From: Setoptus koraiensis | Taxonomy: Eukaryota > Arthropoda | Direction: 5' to 3' | DNA length: 64,000 bases | Assembly (NCBI GenBank): GCA_048013815.1 | Contig: CM106585.1 | Coordinates: forward strand, 2,480,001 to 2,544,000 | Shown: in pieces, positions 32,550-45,894 of the stretch | Layout of the letters: the number at the start of each line of letters is the position of its first letter | How positions within the stretch are numbered: the stretch's first letter is position 1 | The notes under the pieces: generated by a model | What the model saw: the letters and a program-made list of their open reading frames with translations, nothing else | The model's database searches: none | What the model was told of the DNA's origin: nothing | Made by a program: the position numbers and the translations under genes

Positions 32550-34728
32550 CTTGTACAGCTGATTGTGTTGTTAGTTGGTTAGTGTTGATTGTCAATTAAT
32601 TAGTTAATTAACGAGATTGTTGTGACTTGTGTTTGTATCGATGGTGGCAATGCGACTGAATGATAAAACTTTGTTAATTCAACTTGTCGTCTTGCTTGCT
32701 ATGTGTTTTTATATGTTTTTGCATTTAATTAATTGATTTGTTGCTGCTGCAAGTATGGAAACTAATTGGATGCGTGTGTGTGTTCGCCAGTTTGTGTCTG
32801 AATTGATATTAACATGAAATGTGCAACTGCAAATATATTTATACTATTGTCAGAGTACACATGTGTTTACTTGAGATTATGATTAGTTACTGTTGGTATT
32901 ACTGTCACACTATGTGCAAATCAATTATCATAGATCGACATGAGGTCACGTCCAAATGGTTGTGCGTTTATTCTTTTATTATATTTTTTGACTGCAATTG
33001 GATTTGGATTTGTATTCCAACACGAGACAAGATGACGATGATACGATTGTTCATTCACATGATGATGGCTTGACATGCCAATATGATAATATTACTGACA
33101 TATTTACTACTAGGAAGTCACTGATAGTTGTCTTATTTCTGCTGTTGGTGTTGCGAGCATGACGCACGAACAGATAAGATGATCAACAAATGCCCATTTG
33201 TCGATAGAATAAGAAAGTAACTACTACCCATACTATTATTGGCTATACGCTGATGATAACAACATCACTGATATTGTTAGCTCCATAATATTTGTCTAGA
33301 TAGACATTACATAGACAGAGACAGAGAGCGAGCGAAAGAAAGCAACAGAGAAATAATATAATAATAGTGTGTGTATAAATAGAGACACAGACTGAACAGA
33401 CTGAACAGGTTGATTGAGTTTTTGATTTGATTGGCCTGATGGGTCGCACGACTTTGACTTAACATTGAATACAAGTTTTTGTGTTTATATCACAACTATT
33501 ACACTATCATAACCATTGCAAGTGGCAAGCTTAACATGAGTCACCATGACTACGCCTCCTCTCGCCTTATGTTTGTTTGCGTGTGTTCTTTTAAATATTA
33601 TAATAATATAATAATAATTACATACATATCAGAGCTTCACTTGTAAAAAATAGCTGGCTTTAGAGGTGTTGAGTTTCAAGTATTTCGCATTCGTATATCA
33701 GGTAGTTGCTGTTGTCAGTTTGTTGTTTCTTGCTCGCTGATGTGATTGAGTAACACCACCTCATCTTGTAGCTCTTGTTAGTAGTTTAAACTTGCCACTT
33801 GAGGCTGAATAGAATATAGCGAATCAAGTGTAGTCATTAAAGTTCCATGATGAAACCAACCAATTGTGTTGCCGCTTTTGTGTCAACTGTCCAATGTTCA
33901 AGATGAATAAATCACACATCATCTCGAAAGAGGCTCAAATGTATCGAGACTGTCTTATTCAGACAGTTTATCTATTGCAGTTACTATAGTTTATTTGATT
34001 TATCAGCTGCAGGCCTCGTGCTGCAGGTGAATTAATATTGGCCAAGCGTTGATTGGCCAACAAAAAAGAAATCATTCGGTTTATGCAGACAGACAACTTG
34101 TTGCTGATGGTTTGAGATTATAACAGGAACAGTTAACAGGAGCTTGACAGTTATTCTACCAAATGTCATCTGCTTTTTGTCGTGTATTGGCGATAGACGG
34201 CATTGCGCTTGCCAACAATATGTCTGGGTCTTGGCTTGTTGGCGAAACAGAATAATCACTGACGCAACTCGTGGTCCACTGTCAATTGTGAGTGTAGTCG
34301 TTGGATGTAAATTATAAGATTTACAATTTATTAGTGTGTCAGGTCACTTGTTTTGCTGTATTGCAACAGGACACACAGACACAATCAGCTATGTCATCCA
34401 CTCACTCACTCTTGGATTGCGTCGTTGTTGCTCATGATGTAATCGTATCGTTCTTTGTTACGTGTGCTCTATCTAACCTGTCACTATGTACCTGCGAACT
34501 GCATGCAGTATATGTTATTGCATACATGTTATTCGTGACGTGTTAGGTGATATAACAAAAAAAGAAAAAGAAAATGATCGAATGTTGGTTAATACAATAA
34601 TATTCGTTTTTTGTTTCAAAATTGAATTATTGATTTGAGTCTAGCTTGCAATTTGAATGTGCGTTACCACAAATGCACCTGTTGCAAAATCCGATAGTCA
34701 ATCGGTTATGCAACAACGACAGCCTCGG

Positions 34729-34881
34729 CAACAGCAACAACAGCAACAACAGCAACAACAGCAACAACAGCAACAACAGCAACAACAGCAACAACAGCAA
34801 CAACAGCAACAACAGCAACAACAGCAACAACAGCAACAACAGCAACAACAGCAACAACAGCAACAACAGCAACAACAACAA
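34729..34881. repeat. CAGCAACAA minisatellite
   Basis: About 16-17 copies of a 9-base unit (CAG CAA CAA), almost without variation. All six frames are open across it, giving polyGln, Asn/Ser and polyThr-like frames on the plus strand and polyLeu, polyCys and Val-rich frames on the minus strand. No flanking coding sequence supports a gene. Confidence 0.92.
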
Positions 34882-35569
34882 CTGGCAGTGTGCTTGTTGG
34901 TCACAAGTTGAAACAAGCAAGCAGTCCTGCTATTCTGTTTAGCCGGTGCCCTTCCCCCAGGGGGAAAGAAGGTCCGTTTGTCGTGCGTCAATTAAATTAA
35001 TTTATTTATTTGTTATGTAACTTCACCGAAAGCAAAGTTTAATACATGTATGGCATCTGACGACAATGAGCCAGATGCGCAACGCGACATATGGCGCCAA
35101 CAATAAGACTGCCTTTGCAAGGCGTGCAGCTAACTCAGGCTGGTTGCACGTGCAGTCAGCCGACATTGTTGGCGAGCGATAACAGCACGTCCTTGTTGTA
35201 GTTGCTGTTGTTTTAGTTGATAGTTATCGCTGTCGTTGCTGTCGGTGTCGGTGTTGCCTTAGCACTATTTGTTGTTGTTGTTGTCAATGAACACATTAGT
35301 TTCAATTATTTCTTTGCAAAGTCAAGTGGCAAAAGTAGCAAGATAGTGACGGGCATGAGTTACAACGCACATGGAACAGGTAGTTCTAAAATAGCAACAC
35401 AGTCGTCACTTATATAACTATTGGTCACGTAACACTCGTTTGTTTGGCACTGGCAACGAATGTGCCACTGAATGCTGGTTGTTGTGGTATTAATGATCTT
35501 GAGAAGAGGCATTCAGGGAGCAATTGAATTATTCCTGATTTCTTAATGATTAGCAAAAATAACAGCAGC

Positions 35570-35596
35570 CACAACAACAACAACAACAACAACAAC
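35570..35596. repeat. CAA triplet tract
   Basis: Perfect ACA/CAA run of nine units. Confidence 0.88.
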
Positions 35597-36139
35597 TAGT
35601 TTTTCTCGGCTTGGCAACAACTGGTATGTGTGTAGGCACAATCACGCGCGTCAATAATGTTGTACAGTGTCATACTGTATCAATATGCGTTATATGGATG
35701 GATCGAGACAGGTGCACAACTACTGCTGCTACTACCAACTACTACAGCGATATATTCTAGTTTATACGCAGGGCATGCGTCTCATATACAGATTATAGTT
35801 ATACATCTGGTATGGAGAAATGGATATTCAAAGAGTGGGAGACAAGTGCAGAAAGAGAAGGAATTTTAATTTTAATCTGTCTATTTATCTATTGCCTTGA
35901 GTGGTAAGGACGACAAACGCTTACGTGTGCTTGTAGAGACGTAAGTGCAAGAACAAGTGCAAGTAGTAGAAAAAGTGCAAAGAGATCTAAATGCTGAAAT
36001 AGTTTAACCCCTGATTCACGATCCGGCTTGTCAGTGTGTGTAGGATAGCAAACAACAACAAGTCAACAGCGCCAATTTAGATAGATGAACAGTGTCTATT
36101 ATCTCTAGGTCGCTGCTTGTTTCTTTGTTATCCAACTAA

Positions 36140-36155
36140 TACAACAACTACAACT

Positions 36156-36186
<31 letters not shown>

Positions 36187-36210
36187 CTACTGCTACTACT
36201 ACCACTACTA
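36140..36210. repeat. CAA/CTA triplet tract
   Basis: CAA run with CTA interruptions that passes into TACTAC-type triplets. Confidence 0.85.
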
Positions 36211-37030
36211 TATAACCGCCACAATATAGCTAATAATATCAATGATTCAATGATGATAATTTGCGTGTACGTGATGCAATAATAAAGTTAAACTGGCAAT
36301 TAGTAGTCACGTATACGCCAAGATCGATCAATACACACAGTTGACTATTGTGTTAGTATTGATGCTGTTGATCTTTGCAACAGAACACATTATGAGTATG
36401 CACTATGCCCACAATGTTTGCTTGTATCTTGATCAATAGATCACGTATACTACTATTCATAGACAACTCTGCAGTATGTGACCAGCGTGTCGGCCATTCG
36501 TCATATCTCACCGTGGCATCTCACGCAAACCGCAGTCTAGACTCACAACTTGTCATCCGACTGGCACCGTGAGTAAACAAGAACACATAGGTCGACTTGG
36601 GCCAGGCTCAACAACCTTACATTGTAAGGCTTACAACAACTGTCCAGTGGCCATTAGTGCAGTGATGGCAGAAGCAATCTCATCAGTTACTTTTAATAAT
36701 AGTTTGTTAATAACATAGGACATTAGCACAAGGACGACGCTTTTGAACCGTTTATGTCACAGCAAAGGTAGTTGTGTGACATTCGACGGCTAGCCCGGTC
36801 TTGAGCAGTGGAGGCAACAGCAACAGCAGTGGCAATAACAGTGTCTAGCCAAGGCTAGTTGCCGTTTCCGATTGAACCAGGATGAAGCGTCTAGAATAAG
36901 AATCGCAACTGAGATTAGTTAGAGAATGACGCACGCTTGTTACTATGCGAAACAGGCAATGACGTTAATTGAAGCCACGCTAATTGGCGTTGAACGAACC
37001 TAACGAGCCCGCCAATGAACGCTCGACGCC

Positions 37031-37140
37031 ATGAGCGAGCGAGCGAACGAATGGACGAACCAACGAACCAACGAACCAACGAATGAACGAACCAACGAAC
37101 AAACGAACGAATGAACGAATGAACTAATGAACGAATGAAA
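37031..37140. repeat. GAAC/GAAT tetranucleotide repeat
   Basis: Degenerate array of four-base units (AACG, AACC, AATG), about 27 copies. The 98-codon minus-strand frame over it (Arg/Ser/Phe/Val repeats) is a by-product. Confidence 0.88.
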
Positions 37141-37499
37141 CAACAACAACAAACGAAATCATTATCGACGAGCATCATAAATTGTCTAGCCAATGTCATT
37201 ACTGCATACATATAATTGTTGTTGCTGCTGCTGATTATGCCAGATTAGTGTGATTCCGTAGAAACAGTCCATGGTGTACAGTCTGTTGTCTGGCTAGCTA
37301 ACTATATTATTAGGTAGAGAGTGAGAATTCAACAATCTGCGCGCAGTGGATGCTGGCGTCACACGCTGTCCATGACGACCAACAGTCGATTGGCATTACG
37401 CAACCACCGGCACTGACACTCTTCTCTCAACTGTCTGCTTTTGTCATTATTATATACTCAAATGTTGTATGCCACTGATAAATGTTCTGATATGTCCAC

Positions 37500-37545
<46 letters not shown>

Positions 37546-37566
37546 CGTTGTCGTTGTCGTTGTTGT
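37500..37566. repeat. GTT triplet tract with GTC variants
   Basis: About 17 GTT units followed by alternating GTC/GTT. Confidence 0.92.
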
Positions 37567-39141
37567 CCAATAACTGCTATCACCAAATATATCAAGATGC
37601 AGATGCACACATGATTAGACCAGATCCCTTAATAGATCCAGCCAGTCTATCTACGTGACATAGATGGCTATCGTCTGATCGGCGCCATTAATCATATCCA
37701 GACACTATAGTGGTCGGTATGACATTAGCAAAAGCACCAACAACACCAACACGAATACAGTCGAGCATCGTTCGAACAATCATTGATTGCTACAACACTT
37801 GGGATACCCTGGTGTGTCCATGATTCACTCTCTACCTGCCGGTCACTCGTGACACTCAAATCTGAATGGAGCGTCTTGCAGTCTGAAGTTCACTAGGCAC
37901 CAATCACCGTCACCATTACGTAATAATTCTCTCTACCTATTTTATTTATTCCGACAAGACTCTTGTTTACGCACAGTGCTGTCATATCCTGTCTTTTGAC
38001 AAACGGCCACGCATAATCGTCTACACTGTATCAACACTGTATCTAGGTTGTTGTTGTTGACTATCACTACTAGCTCACTATCTTGCTCACTACTTTTGGT
38101 ATTTGTGTGAGTTTTTTTTTATAAATAACAAGTCTCGTCAGTCGCAAATGTGAACATCACAACATATTCAAGCTAATTTAGATGATTCCATATAAGTGAG
38201 CAATATCCGGCAAGATGCAACAACAAAACAACATTAAATAATGACCACACATTGATAAAGCTGCTCATTGGTACAACTTTGTTAGCTCGCCACAAGAGTT
38301 GTTTGTTCGTTCAAAATTCCATTTTTGAGGTCGATTCAATCTACTTTTAATTTAATTTAACTATAACAAGCTTGCTTGCAAGTTTTATACAGACCGGAAG
38401 TTGCTGCAGTTAATGGCATTTGTAGTTACGAGTAGATAGTTAGTTTAAACTAGTTAATTAATTGATTTAGTATTCATACACTCTCACATGACAATCCTTC
38501 GAGTCTTCTTTGTCCTGTTGAAGCGGCGGTGATTATTAAGCTGAGCGAAGAGTGTGTTTTTAGTGTTGCCAAGGTATAAAAACTTAACCGAGGCATAATA
38601 ATCTTTCTTTTAATCATGACAATATCTTCGAGAAACTTTTAGTTGTAACTCCAACTAGAGAGTAGTTTGTTTGTTGACTCAAAGAATTATAACCATCTTA
38701 AATAAAAACAATGACAAGATTAAATGTATTGTCAATCACTAAAAGCACTTTTTTCTCCTAATTTCTTCTCTCATACTATGCTATGCTGATAACATCGCGT
38801 CACCATCATTCTGTCAGATAAATTAAATCCTGCAATTGCCATCGCACGATCTGTCAATCTCACGGGCTAATTAGAAATTTAATCCTTAATTTGATGTTGT
38901 TCAACAGAGTCCTCTGGTGCTAAACTTGACAAACCAAGATTCTAGACATCAATATAAACTGTCGATATGAACAGTCAACTAAGTTTTCGATGTTCATTAG
39001 AAAGCGTAATTGTAAGTTGGATTTGTTTTTGCGTGGCCAAGTCATACAGCCGGCAAAATATATCGCATGCGCCACTTACAACAAATATTACGTTGATTTA
39101 ACCCGGTCTCGGGGCTGAGACTTGACTAACTAATCTTTGGA

Positions 39142-39315
39142 AATGTTCGTGACTGATGTAAGCCAGGAATTCTTGCATGATTATGACAGACCGTCGAGTG
39201 GGATTGATTTTTGGCGTAAGCTGGCTGAACTTCAGCACAAGATAAAAACGGCGAACAACTTTAATTTAGATCAATCAAAATTGTTCACGCTACGAATTTC
39301 AGCCTCATGGTAGGA
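39142..39315 (+). other. Short ORF upstream of the hnRNP gene
   Basis: A 57-codon frame (starts MFVTDVSQEFLHDYDRP, ends FTLRISASW) with balanced composition, unlike the repeats around it. It ends 15 bases before the 50-bp dispersed repeat. No family recognised; it may be a gene fragment, an upstream ORF or chance. Confidence 0.2.
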
Positions 39316-39329
39316 CGTTATTATGTAAT

Positions 39330-39378
39330 CATAGTTATGTAAAATCAGGTCATTTTTTATTTTTCAAAACTTGCGCCT
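39330..39378 (+). repeat. Dispersed 50-bp repeat, copy A
   Basis: Begins CATAGTTATGTAAAATCAGG and ends CAAAACTTGCGCCT. It matches copy B at 42951-43000 with one substitution and one indel in a T-rich stretch. Confidence 0.85.
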
Positions 39379-40095
39379 AGATTTCGCACGCCCATAACAT
39401 CACTGATCAGAAGCGGAATGCCCAATTGCGTGTGTGGAATCCAATGCAAATCAAATTCCATCGCATCCGCGTGGGTATATTTTCGTTGCAATCGTGTGCA
39501 CCCCGCTGGGTATAAGCAGCTTCGTTAGACCATCAATGAATCAGGACACATGGACGAAAAGCACAAACGCAATCGTTCGTTTTTGTTGTTGTTGTTGTCG
39601 TCTACTGATTATATTTTATTACAGGATATGTACAGCTTTGTATGTGATTTATAAAAATTTATCCATAAACCAATTGAGATTATATCATATTATTATATTA
39701 CATTATATGTTACATTGATTTACTATCATCATGTCTACATGATGACCGAGGCAGCAAGAAACGGAGCCGCTAATGTTTGATTTAATAGACGATTATAGCA
39801 TGTCTTTGTCTCATAGGTCAATGAGCATTCGGAAACGAATATCATAATTATTGTTATTATCACCTTTGTACAACCATTCCAATGAACTATTCTGTATCAA
39901 CGACAACCACTGTTTGTTATTTCATTATCAATACTATTTTCACTTGTATTGCGCACGATTGAATAGAGCGTATGAAGGATAAATACACACATAGAGAGTT
40001 AAACCGTCCAAACGTCTGTCATATTGTATTGGATTTATTTGTATATATCCATTCGTCGATAATATAGCACTGGAAACAACCGATAGTCCATAGTT
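39379..40095. other. Upstream region of the hnRNP gene
   Basis: Holds the likely promoter and 5' UTR of the hnRNP gene, and a TTG tract near 39582-39598. The 94-codon frame at 39434 includes that tract and AT-rich DNA, so it is not called. Confidence 0.4.
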
Positions 40096-42278
<2,183 letters not shown>

Positions 42279-42369
42279 GTTCGGAGATTCCATACTCAGT
42301 ATGTCAATATAAATATAGTCTGGCCCGGATAAAATAAATAAATAGTAACTGGCGATTAGTAAAATGAAT

Positions 42370-42950
42370 TTCTGTTGAAAAACAACTGCCTGTTGCTCAT
42401 GATAAGTGCGTTGCGTCGTGTCCGTCTAGGACATAATTCTTTCACACTGTTTTTCAGCCTTATTGTTCGACACCTACAGAGTCACGGAGAAACAGTAGCG
42501 AAACACGAGAAATCACTGGCCATTGAAAGCGATAAATTAAATAGTGCAGTAGAACTTATTTGAAATAAACTTAGGACTAGCGAATTGTTTATCTGACTGA
42601 TATCTTACTACTGTTGTTTCATGTATAAATATGTCACAGTCTAGACAAAACACGCCTTGACAGATTGTGCATTTGGCGGCATCGTTTTGCTGAGGAAGCA
42701 ATGGGTTATTACAAGAATAGCATAAGCCTGGCTTGTCCAGTCTAATCTCTGAGAAAAGTTCCACTGGAAATAGATGATGAAAAGATCTGGCTAAGTGGGC
42801 TGCAGAGACTAATGTCAGTCCGCACACACTACATTCCATAGGTGGATCACAATATTTGGCATGACACTGAGGACAGTGGTAATCATGAGAGCTGAAATTA
42901 GTTTTCACCTGTTAAATGACTAGAACGAATTGAGGACTTTCCCTCGTTAT
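42370..42950. pseudogene. Duplicate fragment of SLC10 and GTF2H2 3' ends
   Basis: From about 42480 to 42950 the sequence matches 44604-45080, the joined tails of the SLC10-like gene (plus) and GTF2H2 (minus). The minus-strand frame 42537-42908 keeps the GTF2H2 Cys-rich end (CPQCHAKYC, CSVCGLTL, CSICQ-type blocks) nearly unchanged but lacks 27 bases near the stop, so its tail differs. The plus-strand frame keeps KSLAI-SDKLNSAVELI of the SLC10 end. Further left (42370-42480) only weak resemblance to SLC10 remains (CLLLMISAL). There is no promoter or vWA part, so it is a partial copy, not a gene. Confidence 0.85.
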
Positions 42951-43000
42951 CATAGTTATATAAAATCAGGTCAATTTTTTATTTTTCAAAACTTGCGCCT
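42951..43000 (+). repeat. Dispersed 50-bp repeat, copy B
   Basis: Matches copy A at 39330-39378. It starts exactly where similarity to the GTF2H2 parent stops, 80 bp upstream of the SLC10 start codon. Confidence 0.85.
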
Positions 43001-43079
43001 GGAATTTATTCTCTACCCGGCTCATACATTGTTTGATCGATATAGCAAATACATCTAGCTTGAGGGGCTGACCTGAAAA

Positions 43080-44684
43080 ATGGCAAAATCTATTGGTGGG
43101 ATCAAGTCTGTTGTTTTCTATTCGGGCGTCGTCTCTTTGGTGATATTACCTTTGTTAGCTCAGAATTTAACAAAAGTGGAAAACAGCACAGCAAGAGAAA
43201 ACAAACAACAGTCGACATTATATAACTTAAATAATGGCAGCGATAATAGCAACTCCAGCAACAGTAAAGCGCAATCCGTAAGCGCAATGGCAAATATCAA
43301 CTTTACACCAAAATCAAGAATAGTTGAGATGTACAATTCGACCTCTTTGTCATACAACATTGTATTTTACAACGCCAACTTGAAATCGTTGGAGGAAAAG
43401 CCTGAATCTTTTGTACTTATCCAATTGAAGACAATCACCAAATCTCCACAATTCGACATCATCAGCATTGAAGATGGACAAATATCAAACGTTCGACTGA
43501 GTTTGGATCAAATCAGGAAGAACAATTATAACTATAATGGCTCCCTAGTTGTGAGGTCAAGCTATATTGGTCATGCGGTAGTCAAAGCCTTTATAAGTGT
43601 CCATGATGGTGACAACAAGCAAATCATGGGTCCAGAAGAAATGTCTGGTGCGTCAGACATCACTGTGATACGAGCCGATGGAAGATTAGAACTCATATTC
43701 AAAGTGTCTGTGATATCGTTGGTAATGATTACTTACATTGGTCTGGGTAGTCAAATTGAACGAGATCGCATCAGGAAATTAATGAGCTCACCGATGGTTC
43801 CATTGGTCGCATATCTACTTATAGTCATGATTATGCCAGTAATCTCATGGATATTAGCCTACTTAATTGTGGGTGATCAATTGTATTATAGATTTGGAGC
43901 GTTTGTTTTGAGTTGTTGTCCAATGGCATCGGTCGCCACTATGTGGGCTACAATGTTTAAAGTGGACAAAGAGCTCTCTATAACCGTACAGTTGTTATCC
44001 ACAGTGTCCGCCTTATTTACCATGCCTGTTTGGATATTTACTTTGGGTGTTTCACTAACTCAAGGACATTTACATATCAAAGTGCCATATTTGAGCTTGG
44101 TACAGACTCTAATATCTCTACTACTAGCATTGATTATTGGTTACGTCATGGGTAACTATCACGCTAATTTTGCAAATTGCGTCAGAAAAATCATAAGACC
44201 AGTTACTTTCATTGTCCTGATATTCATCATTGTATTTAGTAGTTATGTGTACTGGTTCATATACATGATGTTTGATTTGCGAGTTATCTTTTTAGGTTTC
44301 TCCATCGCCTCCTGCACTTTCTTAGTGTGTGGACTTTTGGGATACCTATGCAGACGTGATATTGACTATGCCGTGACAATAGCAATCTGTAGTACCAATA
44401 AGAATTCAGGAGTTGCCTTTTCAGTTCTTTTGGTTGCTCTGCCCAGCCCTGATACTTATATCGCTTTTGTGCCTTGTCTAGCTCAAGTTCTCGCAATCAG
44501 TTGTTTATTGTATTTGATATTAACGATGAAACAATGTGTCGCATACATTTCACGAGTCAGGGAGGGCTACAATCAAGGCAAATCGGCCCAGGCTGAAAAG
44601 AGTTACGGGGAAACAATAGAGAAGCAGGAAAAATCACTGGCCATTAAAAGCGATAAATTAAATAGTGCAGTAGAACTTATTTGA
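43080..44684 (+). CDS. SLC10-family (bile acid/sodium symporter-like) transporter
   Basis: Membrane transporter of the BASS fold. One exon, 534 residues. A signal peptide (residues 9-27) is followed by an extracellular Asn-rich region of about 170 residues with several N-X-S/T sites. About nine membrane segments follow from residue 208 (LIFKVSVISLVMITYIGLG). This layout, ectodomain plus carrier, is that of SLC10A3/SLC10A5-like proteins rather than ASBT/NTCP. In the discontinuous helix where ASBT has FETGMQN with the sodium-site Glu and Gln, this protein has ICSTNKN, so both are replaced. Substrate unknown. The stop is 19 bp from the GTF2H2 stop, and an AATAAA sits at 44685-44690. Confidence 0.85.
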   Translation: MAKSIGGIKSVVFYSGVVSLVILPLLAQNLTKVENSTARENKQQSTLYNLNNGSDNSNSSNSKAQSVSAMANINFTPKSRIVEMYNSTSLSYNIVFYNANLKSLEEKPESFVLIQLKTITKSPQFDIISIEDGQISNVRLSLDQIRKNNYNYNGSLVVRSSYIGHAVVKAFISVHDGDNKQIMGPEEMSGASDITVIRADGRLELIFKVSVISLVMITYIGLGSQIERDRIRKLMSSPMVPLVAYLLIVMIMPVISWILAYLIVGDQLYYRFGAFVLSCCPMASVATMWATMFKVDKELSITVQLLSTVSALFTMPVWIFTLGVSLTQGHLHIKVPYLSLVQTLISLLLALIIGYVMGNYHANFANCVRKIIRPVTFIVLIFIIVFSSYVYWFIYMMFDLRVIFLGFSIASCTFLVCGLLGYLCRRDIDYAVTIAICSTNKNSGVAFSVLLVALPSPDTYIAFVPCLAQVLAISCLLYLILTMKQCVAYISRVREGYNQGKSAQAEKSYGETIEKQEKSLAIKSDKLNSAVELI

Positions 44685-44703
44685 AATAAACTTTGGACTT
44701 TGT

Positions 44704-45894
44704 TTATTTGACTGATATCTTACTACTGTTGCAGCAGCACGGACAAAAATGCAATGTTTCATGTATAAATATGTCACAGTCTAGACAAAACACGCCTTGA
44801 CAGATTGTGCATTTGGCGGCATCGTTTTGCTGAGGAAGCAATGGGTTATTACAAGAATAGCATAAGCCTGGCTTGTCCAGTCTAATCTCTGAGAAAAGTT
44901 CCACTGGAAATAGATGATGAAAAGATCTGGCTAAGTGGGCTGCAGAGACTAATGTCAGTCCGCACACACTACATTCAATAGGTAGATCACAATATTTGGC
45001 ATGACACTGAGGACAGTAGTAACCATGAGAGCTGAAATTAGTTTGTCCTGACAAATGACAAGAACACATCGAGGGCTCTCCTTCGTTATCGTTAGCATAC
45101 TGAGAAAAGCCCATTTTAATCAAGGAAGACTGAGTTTCTCTAGTCGCTGCAGGTGGGCTCAAGTGCTCAAAGATTACGTCCTTGAAATGTCCATCATCAA
45201 TAATAACATCGTAAGATCCTTTGGTGGCAACGGTCAACGTCTTTAGAACTTTGACTTCTGCGGATAGTCCAACAACAGAACATCTAATGTTGAATGAAGA
45301 TAAAGATTGTATTGTGGCGTGAATATCTCCAGGGTCGCATGTCGTTAAGCTTCCGGCTAAAAATAAAATCTCTTTACTCGTGTGATTGGGCATATGTCTC
45401 AAGGTACAACAAGCCAGTTCCAGAGAATTTTGTAAAGATGGTTCGCCAGCGCATAGGACATGTCGGAGTTGTTCTATACATGCTAAATGAGATTTCATGT
45501 CACTGCTTAAGGGTGACAACAACTCTGCTCTTTTGTTTTTAGTTACAATAAGCCCTATACGACTTATAGGGTTTAGATCAGAGAACTCGTTCAAGAACAT
45601 TTCCACCAATTTCAGAGTACATGTATAACGAGTTGGTTTTACATCATTCTTCAGCATAGCCTCGCTGCAATCTATGATGATATAAACGTGCCTCATGATG
45701 CCGAGTCGCAGATTTTTTCTTTGAAGAGCCCTCTTTCTTTTATTCCTTTGTATCATCTCCTCTACAGTTGGTTGGAGAAGACCATCCTCGTTTTCTTTTA
45801 TAGCCTCCCATGTTTTCTCATATTCTGTTTCCCATCTGTAACCACTGACAGGTTCCTCGCCCTCAGGGGCATGTTCGCGGTCTATTTGTGACAT
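44704..45894 (-). CDS. GTF2H2: TFIIH subunit p44
   Basis: Core TFIIH subunit (yeast Ssl1) that stimulates the XPD helicase in transcription and nucleotide excision repair. One exon, 396 residues, the same as human (395). The vWA domain starts near residue 67 (MRHVYIIIDCSEAML, with the DxS of the MIDAS) and includes FLNEFSDLNPISRIGLI and SYDVIIDDGHFKD. The C-terminal part has the C4 zinc motifs CPQCHAKYC, CSVCGLTLVSAAHLARS, the HHLFP box, and the RING-like CYSCNNPL, CTICQGVFCLDCDIFIHETLHFCPCC. Complete and intact. Its 3' 470 bp were copied to 42480-42950. Head-to-head with RBBP5. Confidence 0.95.
   Translation of the reverse strand: MSQIDREHAPEGEEPVSGYRWETEYEKTWEAIKENEDGLLQPTVEEMIQRNKRKRALQRKNLRLGIMRHVYIIIDCSEAMLKNDVKPTRYTCTLKLVEMFLNEFSDLNPISRIGLIVTKNKRAELLSPLSSDMKSHLACIEQLRHVLCAGEPSLQNSLELACCTLRHMPNHTSKEILFLAGSLTTCDPGDIHATIQSLSSFNIRCSVVGLSAEVKVLKTLTVATKGSYDVIIDDGHFKDVIFEHLSPPAATRETQSSLIKMGFSQYANDNEGEPSMCSCHLSGQTNFSSHGYYCPQCHAKYCDLPIECSVCGLTLVSAAHLARSFHHLFPVELFSEIRLDKPGLCYSCNNPLLPQQNDAAKCTICQGVFCLDCDIFIHETLHFCPCCCNSSKISVK

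Larger units (their letters stand above)
32550..39141. other. 6.6-kb gene-poor, repeat-rich region
   Basis: No exon could be supported. It contains a CAG-CAA-CAA array, two CAA tracts, a GAAC/GAAT tetranucleotide block and a GTT/GTC tract, listed separately. Frames reported here mostly run through those repeats. It separates the four-Cys gene from the hnRNP gene and could contain enhancers or noncoding transcripts; neither is shown. Confidence 0.5.

Noticed and set aside
34627-34991. Overlapping open frames of polyLeu, polyCys, polyGln and Asn/Ser
   Set aside because: All come from the 9-base repeat; no start context, splice site or flanking domain supports any frame.
36915-37211. 98-codon minus-strand frame with Arg/Phe/Val/Ser repeats
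   Set aside because: By-product of the GAAC/GAAT tetranucleotide repeat.
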